The notes below the pieces were generated by a model. It saw only the letters and a program-made list of their open reading frames with translations, searched no databases and was not told where the DNA came from. From Palauibacter sp022826685 (GTDB lineage: Bacteria > Gemmatimonadota > Gemmatimonadetes > Palauibacterales > Palauibacteraceae): a stretch of 64,000 bases of DNA. The first letter of the stretch is position 1. Each line of letters begins with the position of its first letter. The stretch lies in the NCBI RefSeq assembly GCF_965221685.1, contig NZ_OZ244907.1. One strand, 5' to 3'. Below, piece by piece: positions 1-8,770 of the stretch. A program made the translations under genes and the position numbers.

Positions 1-154
1 CGTTGACAATCTCGCTGATCGTCTTCTTCGGTCGTCCCGTGCGAGTCGCCAATTCCGCCTGCGTCAAGCATCGCTCATGCAGGATTTCCCTCAGAGTGTC
101 GCCGGGCGGCGACACCTCATCGGGAGAGTATCGGTTCCTCACGGGCTCACTCAT
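1..154 (-). CDS. higA: HigA-type antitoxin (HTH), C-terminus outside window
   Basis: Reading leftward from the ATG at 154, 51 codons are visible before the window edge. They contain the start of a helix-turn-helix (a stretch reading LTQAELATRTGRPKKTISEI). This is the usual HigA/XRE addiction-module antitoxin, which binds and neutralises the toxin and represses the operon. The ATG overlaps the last 8 bases of the upstream toxin gene (ATGAGTGA), so the two are translationally coupled. Toxin-first order is typical of hig loci. The protein is incomplete only because the window ends. Confidence 0.85.
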   Translation of the reverse strand, partial: MSEPVRNRYSPDEVSPPGDTLREILHERCLTQAELATRTGRPKKTISEIVN

Positions 155-482
155 GGGTGTCCTCGACTCCAAGAATCCTTACGGTGGTGACGCCGGCCCA
201 ATCGAGCCCTCCATCCGGCTTGACCGGGACGGGCTCGTCCGCCGGCTCGAACAAGAGGCGATACGGATGACGCAGATCGAGGGAGAGTATTCCGGCCAAC
301 TCCCCCTTCAGTTCATGACAGCGACCGGGCAATCTCCTCATCACTTCAAGGTTCTCTGCCGCTCGCAGATCGTCGAGGCGGCGCCTGATCCTCCTGGTTC
401 CATCTGCTCCCCAAACCCGGGTCCCTGCGTGAATCGAATTACACTGCTTTTCAAGCCGTTTGGTCTTGAAAACGATGTCCAA
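147..482 (-). CDS. higB: RelE/ParE-superfamily toxin (HigB-like, 'killer suppression protein' group)
   Basis: This 111-residue protein matches the short toxin family usually annotated as killer or HigB-like, by its basic RRRLDDL segment, PGRCHELKG (residues 52-60), SLDLRHPYRLLFEP and the C-terminal VRILGVEDTH. Family members are ribosome-dependent mRNA interferases or ParE-fold toxins; the activity of this copy is inferred. The start is a TTG at 482, chosen because GAGGTGG lies about 8 bases upstream and no ATG or GTG exists in frame behind it. The downstream antitoxin overlaps the stop codon. The palindromic operator is about 30 bp upstream. Confidence 0.85.
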   Translation of the reverse strand: MDIVFKTKRLEKQCNSIHAGTRVWGADGTRRIRRRLDDLRAAENLEVMRRLPGRCHELKGELAGILSLDLRHPYRLLFEPADEPVPVKPDGGLDWAGVTTVRILGVEDTHE

Positions 483-510
483 TCGAAATCCACCTCGGCA
501 CCATAGATAA

Positions 511-535
511 AATTACGTTAACGATTTACGTTATC
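511..535. promoter_or_regulatory. Probable HigA operator upstream of higBA
   Basis: An AT-rich patch in GC-rich surroundings carries three copies of the half-site CGTTA/TAACG. CGTTAACG (516-523) is a perfect 8-bp palindrome, and TAACG-ATTTA-CGTTA (519-533) is a perfect inverted repeat. It lies just upstream of the toxin start, where HigA-type antitoxins bind to repress their own promoter. Binding is inferred. Confidence 0.55.
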
Positions 536-751
536 AAAATCATATCTCGGCGTCGATGACGCGGCAACAGCGTGTCGCCAGTCCCCTACGGCGGCACGAT
601 TCCGTCGGGTCTCCGCCTCCACGACGGACTCGATCCTGTTACTGTGAGCCGTCGGCACACGACTGCCATCCGAACGGAATCGGAGTTGACACTGCACGAA
701 CCGAGCGCGGCGCTCGCCAATCCTCCCAGTGGCCTCTCGGGACGCACGTCG

Positions 752-1912
752 ATGCGCCCGGCGGCGGTCGTGGCGCTCATCGTCGTCTCGCACACGACGA
801 TCGATGCGTACACCGCGTTCCTGCCGCCGCTGCTGCCGCGGATCATGGACAACCTCGGCCTCTCGATCACGCTGGCCGCGACGCTGTCGACCGTACTCTC
901 CATCTCGACCGCGCTCCCGCAGCCGGCCTTCGGCTACCTCGCGGACCGCTTCGGGAGGCGCGCCTTCCTCGCCGCGGGGCCGATCGTGGGGGGCGTGTTC
1001 ATCTCGCTGCTGGGGATGGCGCCCAGCTACTTCGTCCTCCTCCTGTTGCTCACGGTGGGAGGACTGGGGTCGGCCGCCTTTCACCCGCCGGGGGCCTCGC
1101 TCGTCGCGCGCGCCGGAGACGGTCGTGGAAGCGGCGTACGCATGTCCATCTTCTCCTTCGGGGGTGCGGCGGGCTTCGCGCTGGGGCCGATCAGCGCGGT
1201 CGCCATCGTGGGACTGTTCGGGCTCTCCGGTCTGTGGATCGCGATGATCCCGGGGGTCGTGCTCGGAATCGCCCTCTGGTTCGTCGCGAAGGGTCGGACC
1301 CGGGTGGGGCCGGGGACCCCGCCGCCTCCCCCGCTGGAGGTGCTCCGCAAGCTCAAGGGGCCGCTCGGTCTCGTGTTCGGGATCTCGGTCGTAGGATCCT
1401 TCGCGCAGAAGGCGATCCTCACCTTCATCCCGATCATCGCCCACCGCGCGGGCGAGAGCGAGACGGCGGGCGCCATCGTGCTCAGCGTCTATCTCGGCGC
1501 CCAGGGCCTCGGGACGCTCGCCTCCGGCTTCCTCACCGACCGGTTCAACCGGCAGCACCTCCTGGCCGCGATCAGCGTACTCGCCGTGCCCACTCACATC
1601 CTCGCGCTCACGCTGGCGCCGGCGAGCCCCGCCGCGATCGTGATGGCCGTGTGCGCGGGCTTCCTGAACATGGCGCTGCTGCCTCCGATCGTCGTGGTTG
1701 CGCAGGAGATCCTCCCCTCGGGGACGGCGGTGAGTTCGGGCATCGTCATGGGGCTCGCGTGGGCCGTGGGGACGCTGGCGATTCCCGTCGTGGGCGGGTT
1801 CGCGGACGCGTTCGGGCCCGTCGCCGCGACCGCGTGGTCGATGCCGCTCCTGCTGCTCGGCGCGCTCTTCGCCATGCAGCCCTCGCTGCGCCCTTACCGC
1901 AGGGCCCGGTGA
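752..1912 (+). CDS. MFS transporter, fosmidomycin-resistance (FSR)-like
   Basis: This is a 12-helix major facilitator superfamily carrier of about 386 residues. The first helix begins right after the chosen ATG at 752, and the loop after helix 2 carries the MFS signature-like GYLADRFGRR. The AFHPPGAS segment in the fourth helix region resembles the FSR drug-exporter subfamily. It probably exports a small molecule by proton antiport; the substrate is unknown. The open frame extends upstream to 572, but those residues are Arg/His/Pro-rich and non-hydrophobic, so the ATG at 752 is preferred despite a weak ribosome site. The stop overlaps the next gene's ATG (TGATG). Confidence 0.8.
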   Translation: MRPAAVVALIVVSHTTIDAYTAFLPPLLPRIMDNLGLSITLAATLSTVLSISTALPQPAFGYLADRFGRRAFLAAGPIVGGVFISLLGMAPSYFVLLLLLTVGGLGSAAFHPPGASLVARAGDGRGSGVRMSIFSFGGAAGFALGPISAVAIVGLFGLSGLWIAMIPGVVLGIALWFVAKGRTRVGPGTPPPPPLEVLRKLKGPLGLVFGISVVGSFAQKAILTFIPIIAHRAGESETAGAIVLSVYLGAQGLGTLASGFLTDRFNRQHLLAAISVLAVPTHILALTLAPASPAAIVMAVCAGFLNMALLPPIVVVAQEILPSGTAVSSGIVMGLAWAVGTLAIPVVGGFADAFGPVAATAWSMPLLLLGALFAMQPSLRPYRRAR

Positions 1913-3678
1913 TGAACCGATCGAACCCATCCGTCGTCGCGTTGGCCGCCGCCTTCCTCGCCGCCTGCGGGGGGGCGCCGCCGGTCGACCCGGCCGACCC
2001 GGCGGACCTGATCCTCGTGGGCGGACGGGTGATCACGCTCGACGCGGAGAGTCGCGTGGCCGAGGCCGTGGCGGTGCGCGAAGAACATGTCGTGGCGGTC
2101 GGTTCGACGGCGGACGTCGAGGCGCTCGCGGGCCCGGAGACCCGCCGGATCGACCTCGCGGGACGCGCGGTGACGCCCGGCCTCATGGACGCGCACGTCC
2201 ACTTCGCGAGTGGCGGCGCGAACCGCCTGTATCGCCTCGACCTCAGCTATCCGAACGTGGAGAACATCGCGGACGTGCAGGGCATGGTCGCGGAGCAGGC
2301 CGGGCGGCTGTCCGAGGGCGAGTGGGTGCGCGGCGGCGGCTGGGACGAGGGGAAGCTCGAGGAGTTGCGTTACATCTACGCCTCCGACCTCGACGCCGTC
2401 GCCGCGGGGCAGCCCGTGTGGCTGGCGCATACGATGGGCCACTACGGCGTGGCCAACTCGCTCGCCCTCGACATGGCGGGCATCACGGCGGACACGCCCG
2501 ATCCGCCCGGCGGCACGATCGACCGCGATGCCGCCGGGGAGCCGACCGGCGTCCTCAAGGAGTCCGCGATGGGTCTCGTGACCCGCCTCATCCCGCCGCC
2601 CGGGCCCGGCGCGCGGCGCGGGGGGATCCGCGCGCTCGCCGACGCCTTCAACGCCGAGTGCATGACCGGCGGCAAGGACCCCGGGATCGGCCGCCGCACG
2701 TGGGAGGCCTACCGCGATGTTCTCGCCGACGGCGACCTGACGGTGCGGATCTTCGCCCTGTGGGATGCCCGAGACGGGACGCTGAACGAGGTCCGCGCCT
2801 ACGCAGACAGCCTCGCGACCTTCACGCGACCCTACGAGTCGACGGGGGACGACCGACTCATCCCCGGCGGCGTAAAGTTGTTCAGCGACGGCAGCGGCGG
2901 CGCCCGCACGGCTTGGCTGTACGACGACTGGAACCGGGAGCGCACGGAGACCGACACCGGCAACCGCGGCTATCCGACGATGGACCCGGACGAACTGCGC
3001 CGCCGCTTCCGGGCCTATCACGACGCCGGCCTCCACGTCTCGATCCACTCCATCGGCGACCGTGCGATCGACTGGACCGTCGACAGCTTCATCGAGGCGC
3101 TCGAGGCCACCCCGACCCGCGGGCTCCGGCACGGGGTCATCCACGCGAATATTCCCACGGACCGCGCGCTCGACGCGATGGCCGAACTCCAGCGGGAATG
3201 GCAGGCCGGCTACCCGGAGCCGTCCCCCACCTTCACGTGGTGGATCGGGGACACCTACGCCGGGAACTTCGGGCCCGAGCGAACCCTGCGGCTGAATCCG
3301 CTCCGCTCCTACCGGGATCGGGGCATGATCTGGGCGAGCGGTTCCGACTTTTTCGTCACCCCCTACCCGGCGCGCTACGGCGTCTGGGCCTCCGTCGCCC
3401 GCCAGCCGCTGCTCGGTGTCTACGGGAGCGATCCGTACGGCGCCGCCGAGGCCGTCGATGTCGAGACGGCGCTGCGCTCGTTCACGACCTGGGCCGCGCA
3501 CCAGATGTTCCTGGAGGAGAAAGTCGGGACGATCGAACCCGGCAAGTACGCGGATCTCGCGGTCTGGGACCGCAACCCGCTCACCGTCCCGACGATCGAA
3601 CTGCGGGACATGTCGTGCGAGATGACGGTCTTCAACGGGGAGGTCGTCTTCGACCGCGCGAGCGTCCCCACACCATGA
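1912..3678 (+). CDS. Secreted lipoprotein amidohydrolase, YtcJ-like (amidohydro_3)
   Basis: This 588-residue protein has a lipoprotein signal peptide (hydrophobic stretch ending LAAC, Cys at about residue 19). It continues with an N-terminal composite beta domain (LILVGGRVITLD) and a TIM-barrel metal-dependent hydrolase. Visible metal-site motifs are DAHVHF after VTPGLM, HSIGDRAID, and ASGSDFF near the C-terminus, followed by GTIEPGKYADLAVWD. The YtcJ group hydrolyses amide or cyclic C-N bonds; the substrate here is unknown. The start overlaps the transporter stop, so the exporter and hydrolase are probably co-expressed. The protein is expected to be anchored outside the inner membrane. Confidence 0.85.
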   Translation: MNRSNPSVVALAAAFLAACGGAPPVDPADPADLILVGGRVITLDAESRVAEAVAVREEHVVAVGSTADVEALAGPETRRIDLAGRAVTPGLMDAHVHFASGGANRLYRLDLSYPNVENIADVQGMVAEQAGRLSEGEWVRGGGWDEGKLEELRYIYASDLDAVAAGQPVWLAHTMGHYGVANSLALDMAGITADTPDPPGGTIDRDAAGEPTGVLKESAMGLVTRLIPPPGPGARRGGIRALADAFNAECMTGGKDPGIGRRTWEAYRDVLADGDLTVRIFALWDARDGTLNEVRAYADSLATFTRPYESTGDDRLIPGGVKLFSDGSGGARTAWLYDDWNRERTETDTGNRGYPTMDPDELRRRFRAYHDAGLHVSIHSIGDRAIDWTVDSFIEALEATPTRGLRHGVIHANIPTDRALDAMAELQREWQAGYPEPSPTFTWWIGDTYAGNFGPERTLRLNPLRSYRDRGMIWASGSDFFVTPYPARYGVWASVARQPLLGVYGSDPYGAAEAVDVETALRSFTTWAAHQMFLEEKVGTIEPGKYADLAVWDRNPLTVPTIELRDMSCEMTVFNGEVVFDRASVPTP

Positions 3679-3737
3679 CGCGCCCCGGCCGCCGCCCCAG
3701 CCGCTGCCGTGTTCTCCCGACGTGGAAAGGATAGCGA

Positions 3738-4271
3738 ATGCGACCTCGACCTCTCGCGACGGAACGTCCCATCCCGGAGAGTTGGGAGCCGGACCTCAAT
3801 GCGACCCTCCTCTACATCGTGCGGGGAGGCGAAATCCTCCTCATTCACAAGAAGCGCGGCCTCGGCGCCGGCAAGCTGAACGGGGCCGGGGGCAAGGTCG
3901 AACCCGGCGAGAGCACGATCGAGGCCGCGATGCGGGAGTTTCAGGAGGAACTGCGTGCGCGGCCCGTGGCGCCCCGGAAGGTCGGCGAAGTGGGATTCGA
4001 GGTGCTGAGCGGCATGTCCATCCTGATCCACGTGTTCCGGTCGGACGCGCTGGAGGGAGAGCCGGTCGAGACGAGCGAGGCGACCCCCGTGTGGGCGCCC
4101 GTCGACGACATCCCGTACGATCGGATGTGGGAGGACGACCGCCACTGGCTGCCGCACCTGATCGAGGGCCGCCGGTTCGAGGCGTACGCGCGTTTCGAGG
4201 GCGACGACATGGTGCACTGCCGGGTGGTCTGTCTCTCCGACACCGACAGCTTGCGCCCGGAGTCGCTCTGA
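3738..4271 (+). CDS. Nudix hydrolase, MutT/MTH1-like
   Basis: This 177-residue protein has a full Nudix box from G52 to E71 (G-x5-E-x7-R-E-F-Q-E-E: G52, E58, R66, E67, E70, E71). The sequence around it (IHKKRGLGAGKLNGAGGKVE) resembles 8-oxo-dGTP diphosphatases of the MTH1 type, which clean oxidised purine nucleotides from the pool. AAGGA sits 7-8 bases before the ATG. It lies 59 bp after the amidohydrolase and is convergent with htpX. The exact nucleotide substrate cannot be read from the sequence. Confidence 0.88.
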   Translation: MRPRPLATERPIPESWEPDLNATLLYIVRGGEILLIHKKRGLGAGKLNGAGGKVEPGESTIEAAMREFQEELRARPVAPRKVGEVGFEVLSGMSILIHVFRSDALEGEPVETSEATPVWAPVDDIPYDRMWEDDRHWLPHLIEGRRFEAYARFEGDDMVHCRVVCLSDTDSLRPESL

Positions 4272-4291
4272 AGAACCCGCGGCTTCCGGCT

Positions 4292-4306
4292 GCGGAGTTT
4301 CTCCGC
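4292..4306. terminator. Short hairpin between convergent genes
   Basis: GCGGAG-TTT-CTCCGC is a perfect 6-bp stem with a 3-base loop, in the 54-bp gap between the convergent Nudix and htpX genes. There is no T-run, so it is only a possible bidirectional terminator. Confidence 0.3.
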
Positions 4307-4325
4307 GGCTGAACCGTCCCGCCGC

Positions 4326-5168
4326 TTACTCCCGGCCGGCGGCCTGGGCTCTCAGCGCGGCGACCCGCTCCTCGGTAGGTGGATGGGTCGTGAAGAGGGA
4401 CGTGAGACCGCGACGTCGTCCCGCGAAGGGGTTCACGATCGCAAGCGAGGCGCCGGCCGGGTTCACCTCCATCGGGATGCGGCGGGCGCCGGATTCGAGG
4501 CGCTTAAGGGCGCCGGCCAGACCCATGGGATCGCCCGTGATCTCGCCCCCGGTGCGGTCCGCCTGAAACTCGTTGCGGCGGCTGATCGCCATCTGGATGA
4601 TGACGGCCGCCAGCGGGGCGACGATGGCCATGACCAGCATGCCGAGCGGGTTGTCGCCGTCGTCGCGACCTCCGCCGAAGATGAATCCCCAGCGGGCGAT
4701 GGAGGCGATCATCGCGATCGCGCCCGCCATCGTCGCGGCGACCGTGCCGACGAGCATGTGCCGATGCTTGATGTGGGCAAGTTCGTGTGCGATCACACCG
4801 TCCAGTTCGCGGGGAGGCAGCGCGCGCAGGATCCCCTGCGTGAAGCAGACCACGGCGTGCTCCGGGTTCCGCCCCGTCGCGAAGGCGTTCGGCTGCGGCT
4901 GAGGCGAAACGGCCACGACTGGCGCCGGCAGGCCCGCCCGCTTCCGCAGGCGCTCCACCCGATCGTACAGGTCCGGCGCCTGCGACCGGTCGACGACCTG
5001 GGCCCGGTACATGCGCAGGACGACCCGGTCGCTGAACCAGTACATCCCGAAGTTCATCGCCCCCGACAATACCAGGAACAGGACGGCGCCCTGCTGTCCG
5101 AACAACATCTGGCCGGCGAACACCAGGAGAAGCGTCAGGCCCGTCATAAGGCCGAATACCTTGAACAT
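4326..5168 (-). CDS. htpX: Protease HtpX homologue (M48 membrane metalloprotease)
   Basis: This is a 280-residue inner-membrane zinc protease. There are two N-terminal membrane segments (residues 1-47), then the zinc-binding HELAH at 128-132 and the third ligand E200 in RRNEFQAD, with further hydrophobic segments between them (about 140-163 and 177-195). HtpX degrades damaged membrane proteins under heat or envelope stress. GGAGGG lies about 9 bases upstream of the ATG. Length and motif spacing are normal for the family. Confidence 0.93.
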   Translation of the reverse strand: MFKVFGLMTGLTLLLVFAGQMLFGQQGAVLFLVLSGAMNFGMYWFSDRVVLRMYRAQVVDRSQAPDLYDRVERLRKRAGLPAPVVAVSPQPQPNAFATGRNPEHAVVCFTQGILRALPPRELDGVIAHELAHIKHRHMLVGTVAATMAGAIAMIASIARWGFIFGGGRDDGDNPLGMLVMAIVAPLAAVIIQMAISRRNEFQADRTGGEITGDPMGLAGALKRLESGARRIPMEVNPAGASLAIVNPFAGRRRGLTSLFTTHPPTEERVAALRAQAAGRE

Positions 5169-5212
5169 CCTCTTTATCCCTCCGAGATCCCGCTACGTCT
5201 CTCTTCTTGGTC

Positions 5213-5932
5213 CTATCGTCCGACCGCGACGCCCTGCGCCGCAGCGATGTCCGCATCCGCCGCCAGCAGGTCGCAGAACACGAACCCGTCCCGTTCCACG
5301 ACCTCGCCGCGTGCGACCGGGATCGGTCGCGGCAGGATCGGACCGTCCCACACGAAGGTATGGAACTCTCCGTTCTCCCCGCACGGATCGACCCCTTCCG
5401 GGAGGTCGGCGAGGAAGCGGGCGTCGAACGCGCGGCCCGCGAAGGAGGCGTCCAGCACCGCCGGGTTGATGCACACCGCGATGGCCTCGAACCCGTCCCG
5501 GATGAAGGAACGCGCGAGCGCCCCCGTGGGTTGCCTCCAGATCGGGAACAGACACTCCAGCCCGGAGGCGGCGAGTTGCCGTTCGCGGTACTCGCGGAGG
5601 TCCTCCAGGAAGATGTCTCCGAAGGCCACGCGGCGGATCCCGTCCTCGTGGAGGCGGTCGAAGGCCTCTCCCATCGCCCGTTCATAGATTTCATTCGAGG
5701 ACTGCGGCGGGACGACGACTTCGACGAGCGGGATGCCGATGGCCGCCGCCTGGTCGCGCACGAGCGCGCGCCGCACGCCGTGCATGCTCACCCGGTCGTA
5801 GGCGTCCGTCACCGTCGTGATCAGGGTCTCGACCCGCCAGACTCCGGACTGCTGAAGCGCATGCAGGGCCAGTGCGCTGTCCTTGCCGCCGCTGAAGCAC
5901 ATCGCGATGCGTTCGCCCGCTCCGGCGCTCAC
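5213..5932 (-). CDS. Dph6-like PP-loop ATPase (adenine nucleotide alpha hydrolase)
   Basis: This 239-residue protein has the PP-loop SGGKDS at residues 14-19. It is followed by the features of the diphthine-ammonia-ligase/DUF71 family (HGVRRALV, ERAMGEAFDRL, AFGDIFLEDLREYRE). The enzymes adenylate a carboxylate or base to drive amidation. Bacteria lack diphthamide, so the real substrate is unknown. It starts with GTG, overlapping the TGA of the preceding gene (GTGA), which places it third in a three-gene leftward operon with two envelope proteins. Confidence 0.8.
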   Translation of the reverse strand: MSAGAGERIAMCFSGGKDSALALHALQQSGVWRVETLITTVTDAYDRVSMHGVRRALVRDQAAAIGIPLVEVVVPPQSSNEIYERAMGEAFDRLHEDGIRRVAFGDIFLEDLREYRERQLAASGLECLFPIWRQPTGALARSFIRDGFEAIAVCINPAVLDASFAGRAFDARFLADLPEGVDPCGENGEFHTFVWDGPILPRPIPVARGEVVERDGFVFCDLLAADADIAAAQGVAVGR

Positions 5933-7434
5933 TCCATGACCGTCGCCTGGAACGCCCCCGTGAGGACGCGGCCCTCCCGCTTGACCTGCACCCAGATCGT
6001 GTACTCGCCCGGCTGCGGGAATGCGAACGGGAACTCGACGACGCCGGTGGGGGACGACGCGCCGCCGCCGCCCATCGGCGACCCTTCGCCCATCGGCGAC
6101 CCTTCGGGCGCGAGCACCGAGAGCGAGCCCATCGAGATCGTGCCCGCGGGATGCAGGTGCACGAACACCGCCCCGTCATCTCGCGTGAGCGCGGCGTGGC
6201 TCCGCATCCCCATGTAGGGTTCCAGTTCGGCCGGCTTCTCGTCGGGATCCCAGACCCGGAACGTGAGGACCGTCTCCTCGTCGACCCGGAGATCCTGGTC
6301 GCCCTGCCATTCGAGGATCGAACCGTCGGCCAGCGGCGCCTCGGAGCGCGGCCCGGCGGCCGCCATCGGAAGGCCCGTCCACGCCGAGTCGTCCGCGTCC
6401 GGCAGCAGCGTCGCGCCCTCGCCAACCTCACCGTCGATCGCGAGCGCCGCCGCGTCGACGGTCACCGTGTCGACGACCGTCTGGGCGAAGCCGGACTCCT
6501 GGACGATGTCGCCGTAGATGCGGTACTCGCCCGGCGGCAGGTCCGGCCACGGAACGCGGAAGGTGGACGAGTCCACGGGGACGGGGTGCACGTGGGCGAA
6601 CGCGTCCATGCCCGGTGCCCCGACCACGAACATGTGCATGAGCTTGCCGTGGTCCGGCACCAACGGGCTCCAGTCCCGGCCCCGCCACGCGGGATCGGTG
6701 ATCGCGATCTCCAGAGCGGGCGTCCCTCCGTCGCGCACGATCGCGCCCTCCACGGCGAGCCGCTCGAAGATCCCGCTGCGAACGTCCCGGTCGACCGCCT
6801 CCCACCAGGCGTTCCCCAGGTAGAGGAGGCCCGCGACTCCCACAGCGGTGAGGACCATGGCGATCCGGGCGCGGCGACGCCGCCCGGGACCCGCCGCCTC
6901 CCCCGCCGGAACCTGGCTCTCCCGCACCGCCGCACCCGTGATCGAGACCACGCCGGCGACCAGGAGCAGCGCGAGAGCGGCCAGGATCCAGCCGAGACCC
7001 GGCGGCAGGTCGAGCACTCCAAGCATGACGGAGGTCACGGGAACCGAAACCTCGCCGCTCCCCCGAGTCCCCTCCACCGCGACCTCGACCCGGTACGCGC
7101 CCACCGTCATTAGCCACAGTTCCGCGGCGTACAGCTCAGGATCGCCCGCCACGGAAACGGCGACATCGGGGGGCGGCGCGCCACCCTCCGGGGCCGCGTC
7201 CCAGCGCACGGGGCGCACGGTCACGCGGTCCGCCCCGCCGCCCGACACGCGGACGGAGACCTCCGCCAGCCCCGGGATGACCTCCGGCGGACGGATGACG
7301 ACGGAGACGGGGTAGGGCCCCGCCTCGCCGGAGAAGAAGACGTTCTTGCTCCCGACGTGCCCCGCCGCCACGACGTACAGCCCGGCCACGAACGCGGCCG
7401 TCCGCGCGAGGCGGGCGGCCCGGCCGGGCCTCAC
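5929..7434 (-). CDS. Membrane-anchored YtkA/FixH-like beta-domain protein, function unknown
   Basis: This 501-residue protein has an N-terminal signal or anchor (residues 7-25) followed by a beta-rich extracytoplasmic domain. Two membrane helices near the middle (around PGLGWILAALALLLVAGVV and ARIAMVLTAVGVAGLLYLG) precede two more beta domains. The distal domains contain HMFVVG, FAHVHPV and VFVHLHPAGT, a His pattern seen in YtkA-like or copper-handling modules. The start is the GTG at 7434, overlapping the upstream stop (GTGA). An 18-bp tandem duplication near the 3' end encodes EGSPMG twice. Metal binding is inferred from the His motifs only. Confidence 0.6.
   Translation of the reverse strand: MRPGRAARLARTAAFVAGLYVVAAGHVGSKNVFFSGEAGPYPVSVVIRPPEVIPGLAEVSVRVSGGGADRVTVRPVRWDAAPEGGAPPPDVAVSVAGDPELYAAELWLMTVGAYRVEVAVEGTRGSGEVSVPVTSVMLGVLDLPPGLGWILAALALLLVAGVVSITGAAVRESQVPAGEAAGPGRRRRARIAMVLTAVGVAGLLYLGNAWWEAVDRDVRSGIFERLAVEGAIVRDGGTPALEIAITDPAWRGRDWSPLVPDHGKLMHMFVVGAPGMDAFAHVHPVPVDSSTFRVPWPDLPPGEYRIYGDIVQESGFAQTVVDTVTVDAAALAIDGEVGEGATLLPDADDSAWTGLPMAAAGPRSEAPLADGSILEWQGDQDLRVDEETVLTFRVWDPDEKPAELEPYMGMRSHAALTRDDGAVFVHLHPAGTISMGSLSVLAPEGSPMGEGSPMGGGGASSPTGVVEFPFAFPQPGEYTIWVQVKREGRVLTGAFQATVME
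6071..6106. repeat. 18-bp perfect tandem duplication inside a gene
   Basis: Two identical copies of CCCATCGGCGACCCTTCG lie at 6071-6088 and 6089-6106. The unit is in frame and duplicates six residues of a Gly/Ser/Pro/Met loop in the YtkA-like protein. Confidence 0.9.
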
Positions 7435-8651
7435 CGGCGGACGCGCAGCCACCAGTTCCCCAGCCACAGGCCCGAGCGGGCCGAGACGAACGCGATCGGC
7501 AGCGCCCACCACGCCGCGGCGACAAACCGCGATGCGGAGAACTCGCCCCCGAGGTACGGGCCGCCGTGCCAGAACACGTTCTGCCAGGCGCCGGGCGCCG
7601 CGGTGTAGCCCCACGTGTCGCCCTGGAAGAGGTAGTTTCGCGCGCCCTCGGAGAGCATGAAGTCGGCGAAGACCCACTGGATCGCGCCGAAGAGGGCCAC
7701 GAAGGCGACGCCCCCCACGGCTGCGATCCGCCAGTCGGTCGAGGCCCGCTCGGGCGCCTCGCCCGGCGCCGAATGTCGCCGCAGCAGGAGGTCGATCACG
7801 ATCGCCGGCGCGAACAGGAGGAGCGGGAACTCGGGCGCCACCATGTGGGTGACCGGACGCAGGATCGGCGCCAGCATCGGCTCCGCCGGGAAGAGCGGCA
7901 GCACCCACATCATCGCGAGCGAGACTCCGGTATAGACGAGCGCCGCGCACGTCGCCGGCCAGCGCATCTGCCCGGCCCTCCCGATGGCGAAGAAGAGAAC
8001 GGGGAAGACCGCCGCCATGATGAGGTGGAACGTCGCCCCGTGCATCTGGTTCGGGAACGTGTACTCCAGCAGCAGCACCGAGAGCGACAGGATCAGCATC
8101 GCGGCGCTGAACACGTAGGCCCACGCGAGCTTGCGCCGGCCCGTCTCCGAGGCGCGGTTGTGCCACGACAGCGCCATCAGCAGGGCGCCCACCTGGATCG
8201 CATAGATCCCAAGCGCCAGGACCACGTGGGGCGGGCTCAGGATCTCGACGTCGAGCCCGTACGCGTTGTGCCACCAGTCGTCGAGCGGCGCGGACGTGAG
8301 CATGGCGATCGCGCCCCAGATCGCCACCCAGGCCCCGAGCGGCGCACGGAAGCCCCACATGCGGACGGAGCGTCCGACCTCCGCATCCGTCCCCGAGAAC
8401 GTCGTCTTCAGCGCGAGCCACCCACAGGACAGCCCCGCCGCCAGCCCGCCCGCGTAGACGAGCAGGTGCGCGGGCGTGAAGAGGGTGTCCCGCCCGATCG
8501 TCCGGTGCCACGAGATGTCCCACGTGATGCCCACGATCACGGCCCCCGAGGCGAACAGGACCGCGGCCAGAGGCCACGGGATGCTGTCCGCCGACTCCGC
8601 CGCGCCCTCGCGCCGTGCGAAGACGGAGGCAGGTGCTGCTGTCGATTCCAT
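7431..8651 (-). CDS. Polytopic membrane protein with conserved His residues, function unknown
   Basis: This is a 406-residue integral membrane protein with about ten hydrophobic helices. It carries recurrent His/Trp motifs at helix ends (DISWHRTIGRD, TPAHLLVY, DWWHNAYG, SPPHVV). GGGAG lies about 8 bases before the ATG at 8651. I do not recognise a named family. The His-at-membrane pattern and the coupled YtkA-like partner suggest heme or copper handling, but this is speculative. It is the first gene of a coupled operon with the YtkA-like protein and the Dph6-like enzyme, and is divergent from the serine hydrolase at 8771. Confidence 0.6.
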   Translation of the reverse strand: MESTAAPASVFARREGAAESADSIPWPLAAVLFASGAVIVGITWDISWHRTIGRDTLFTPAHLLVYAGGLAAGLSCGWLALKTTFSGTDAEVGRSVRMWGFRAPLGAWVAIWGAIAMLTSAPLDDWWHNAYGLDVEILSPPHVVLALGIYAIQVGALLMALSWHNRASETGRRKLAWAYVFSAAMLILSLSVLLLEYTFPNQMHGATFHLIMAAVFPVLFFAIGRAGQMRWPATCAALVYTGVSLAMMWVLPLFPAEPMLAPILRPVTHMVAPEFPLLLFAPAIVIDLLLRRHSAPGEAPERASTDWRIAAVGGVAFVALFGAIQWVFADFMLSEGARNYLFQGDTWGYTAAPGAWQNVFWHGGPYLGGEFSASRFVAAAWWALPIAFVSARSGLWLGNWWLRVRR

Positions 8652-8770
8652 TGCTTTCTCCCGAAATCCTTCCTCCCGCAGCCGGCTGCTCAATGGGCTG
8701 CGGGCTATCGACACATCCGATCCACCGCCCGAAGATAGGTCTGGTTCAACCGAGATGCAGGAGATTCGAC

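Noticed and set aside
1394..1399. Idea that GGATCC would be avoided near a BamHI-like system
   Set aside because: GGATCC occurs repeatedly (for example 1394, 9095, 12437, and inside the island at 17313). The site is not depleted, which fits methylation or recent acquisition and says nothing more.
518..1930. Long minus-strand open frame (470 codons) opposite the MFS gene
   Set aside because: Rich in Arg, Glu, Gly, His and Asp with no hydrophobic core. It is the shadow of a GC-rich gene on the other strand, as are many similar long antisense frames in the window.
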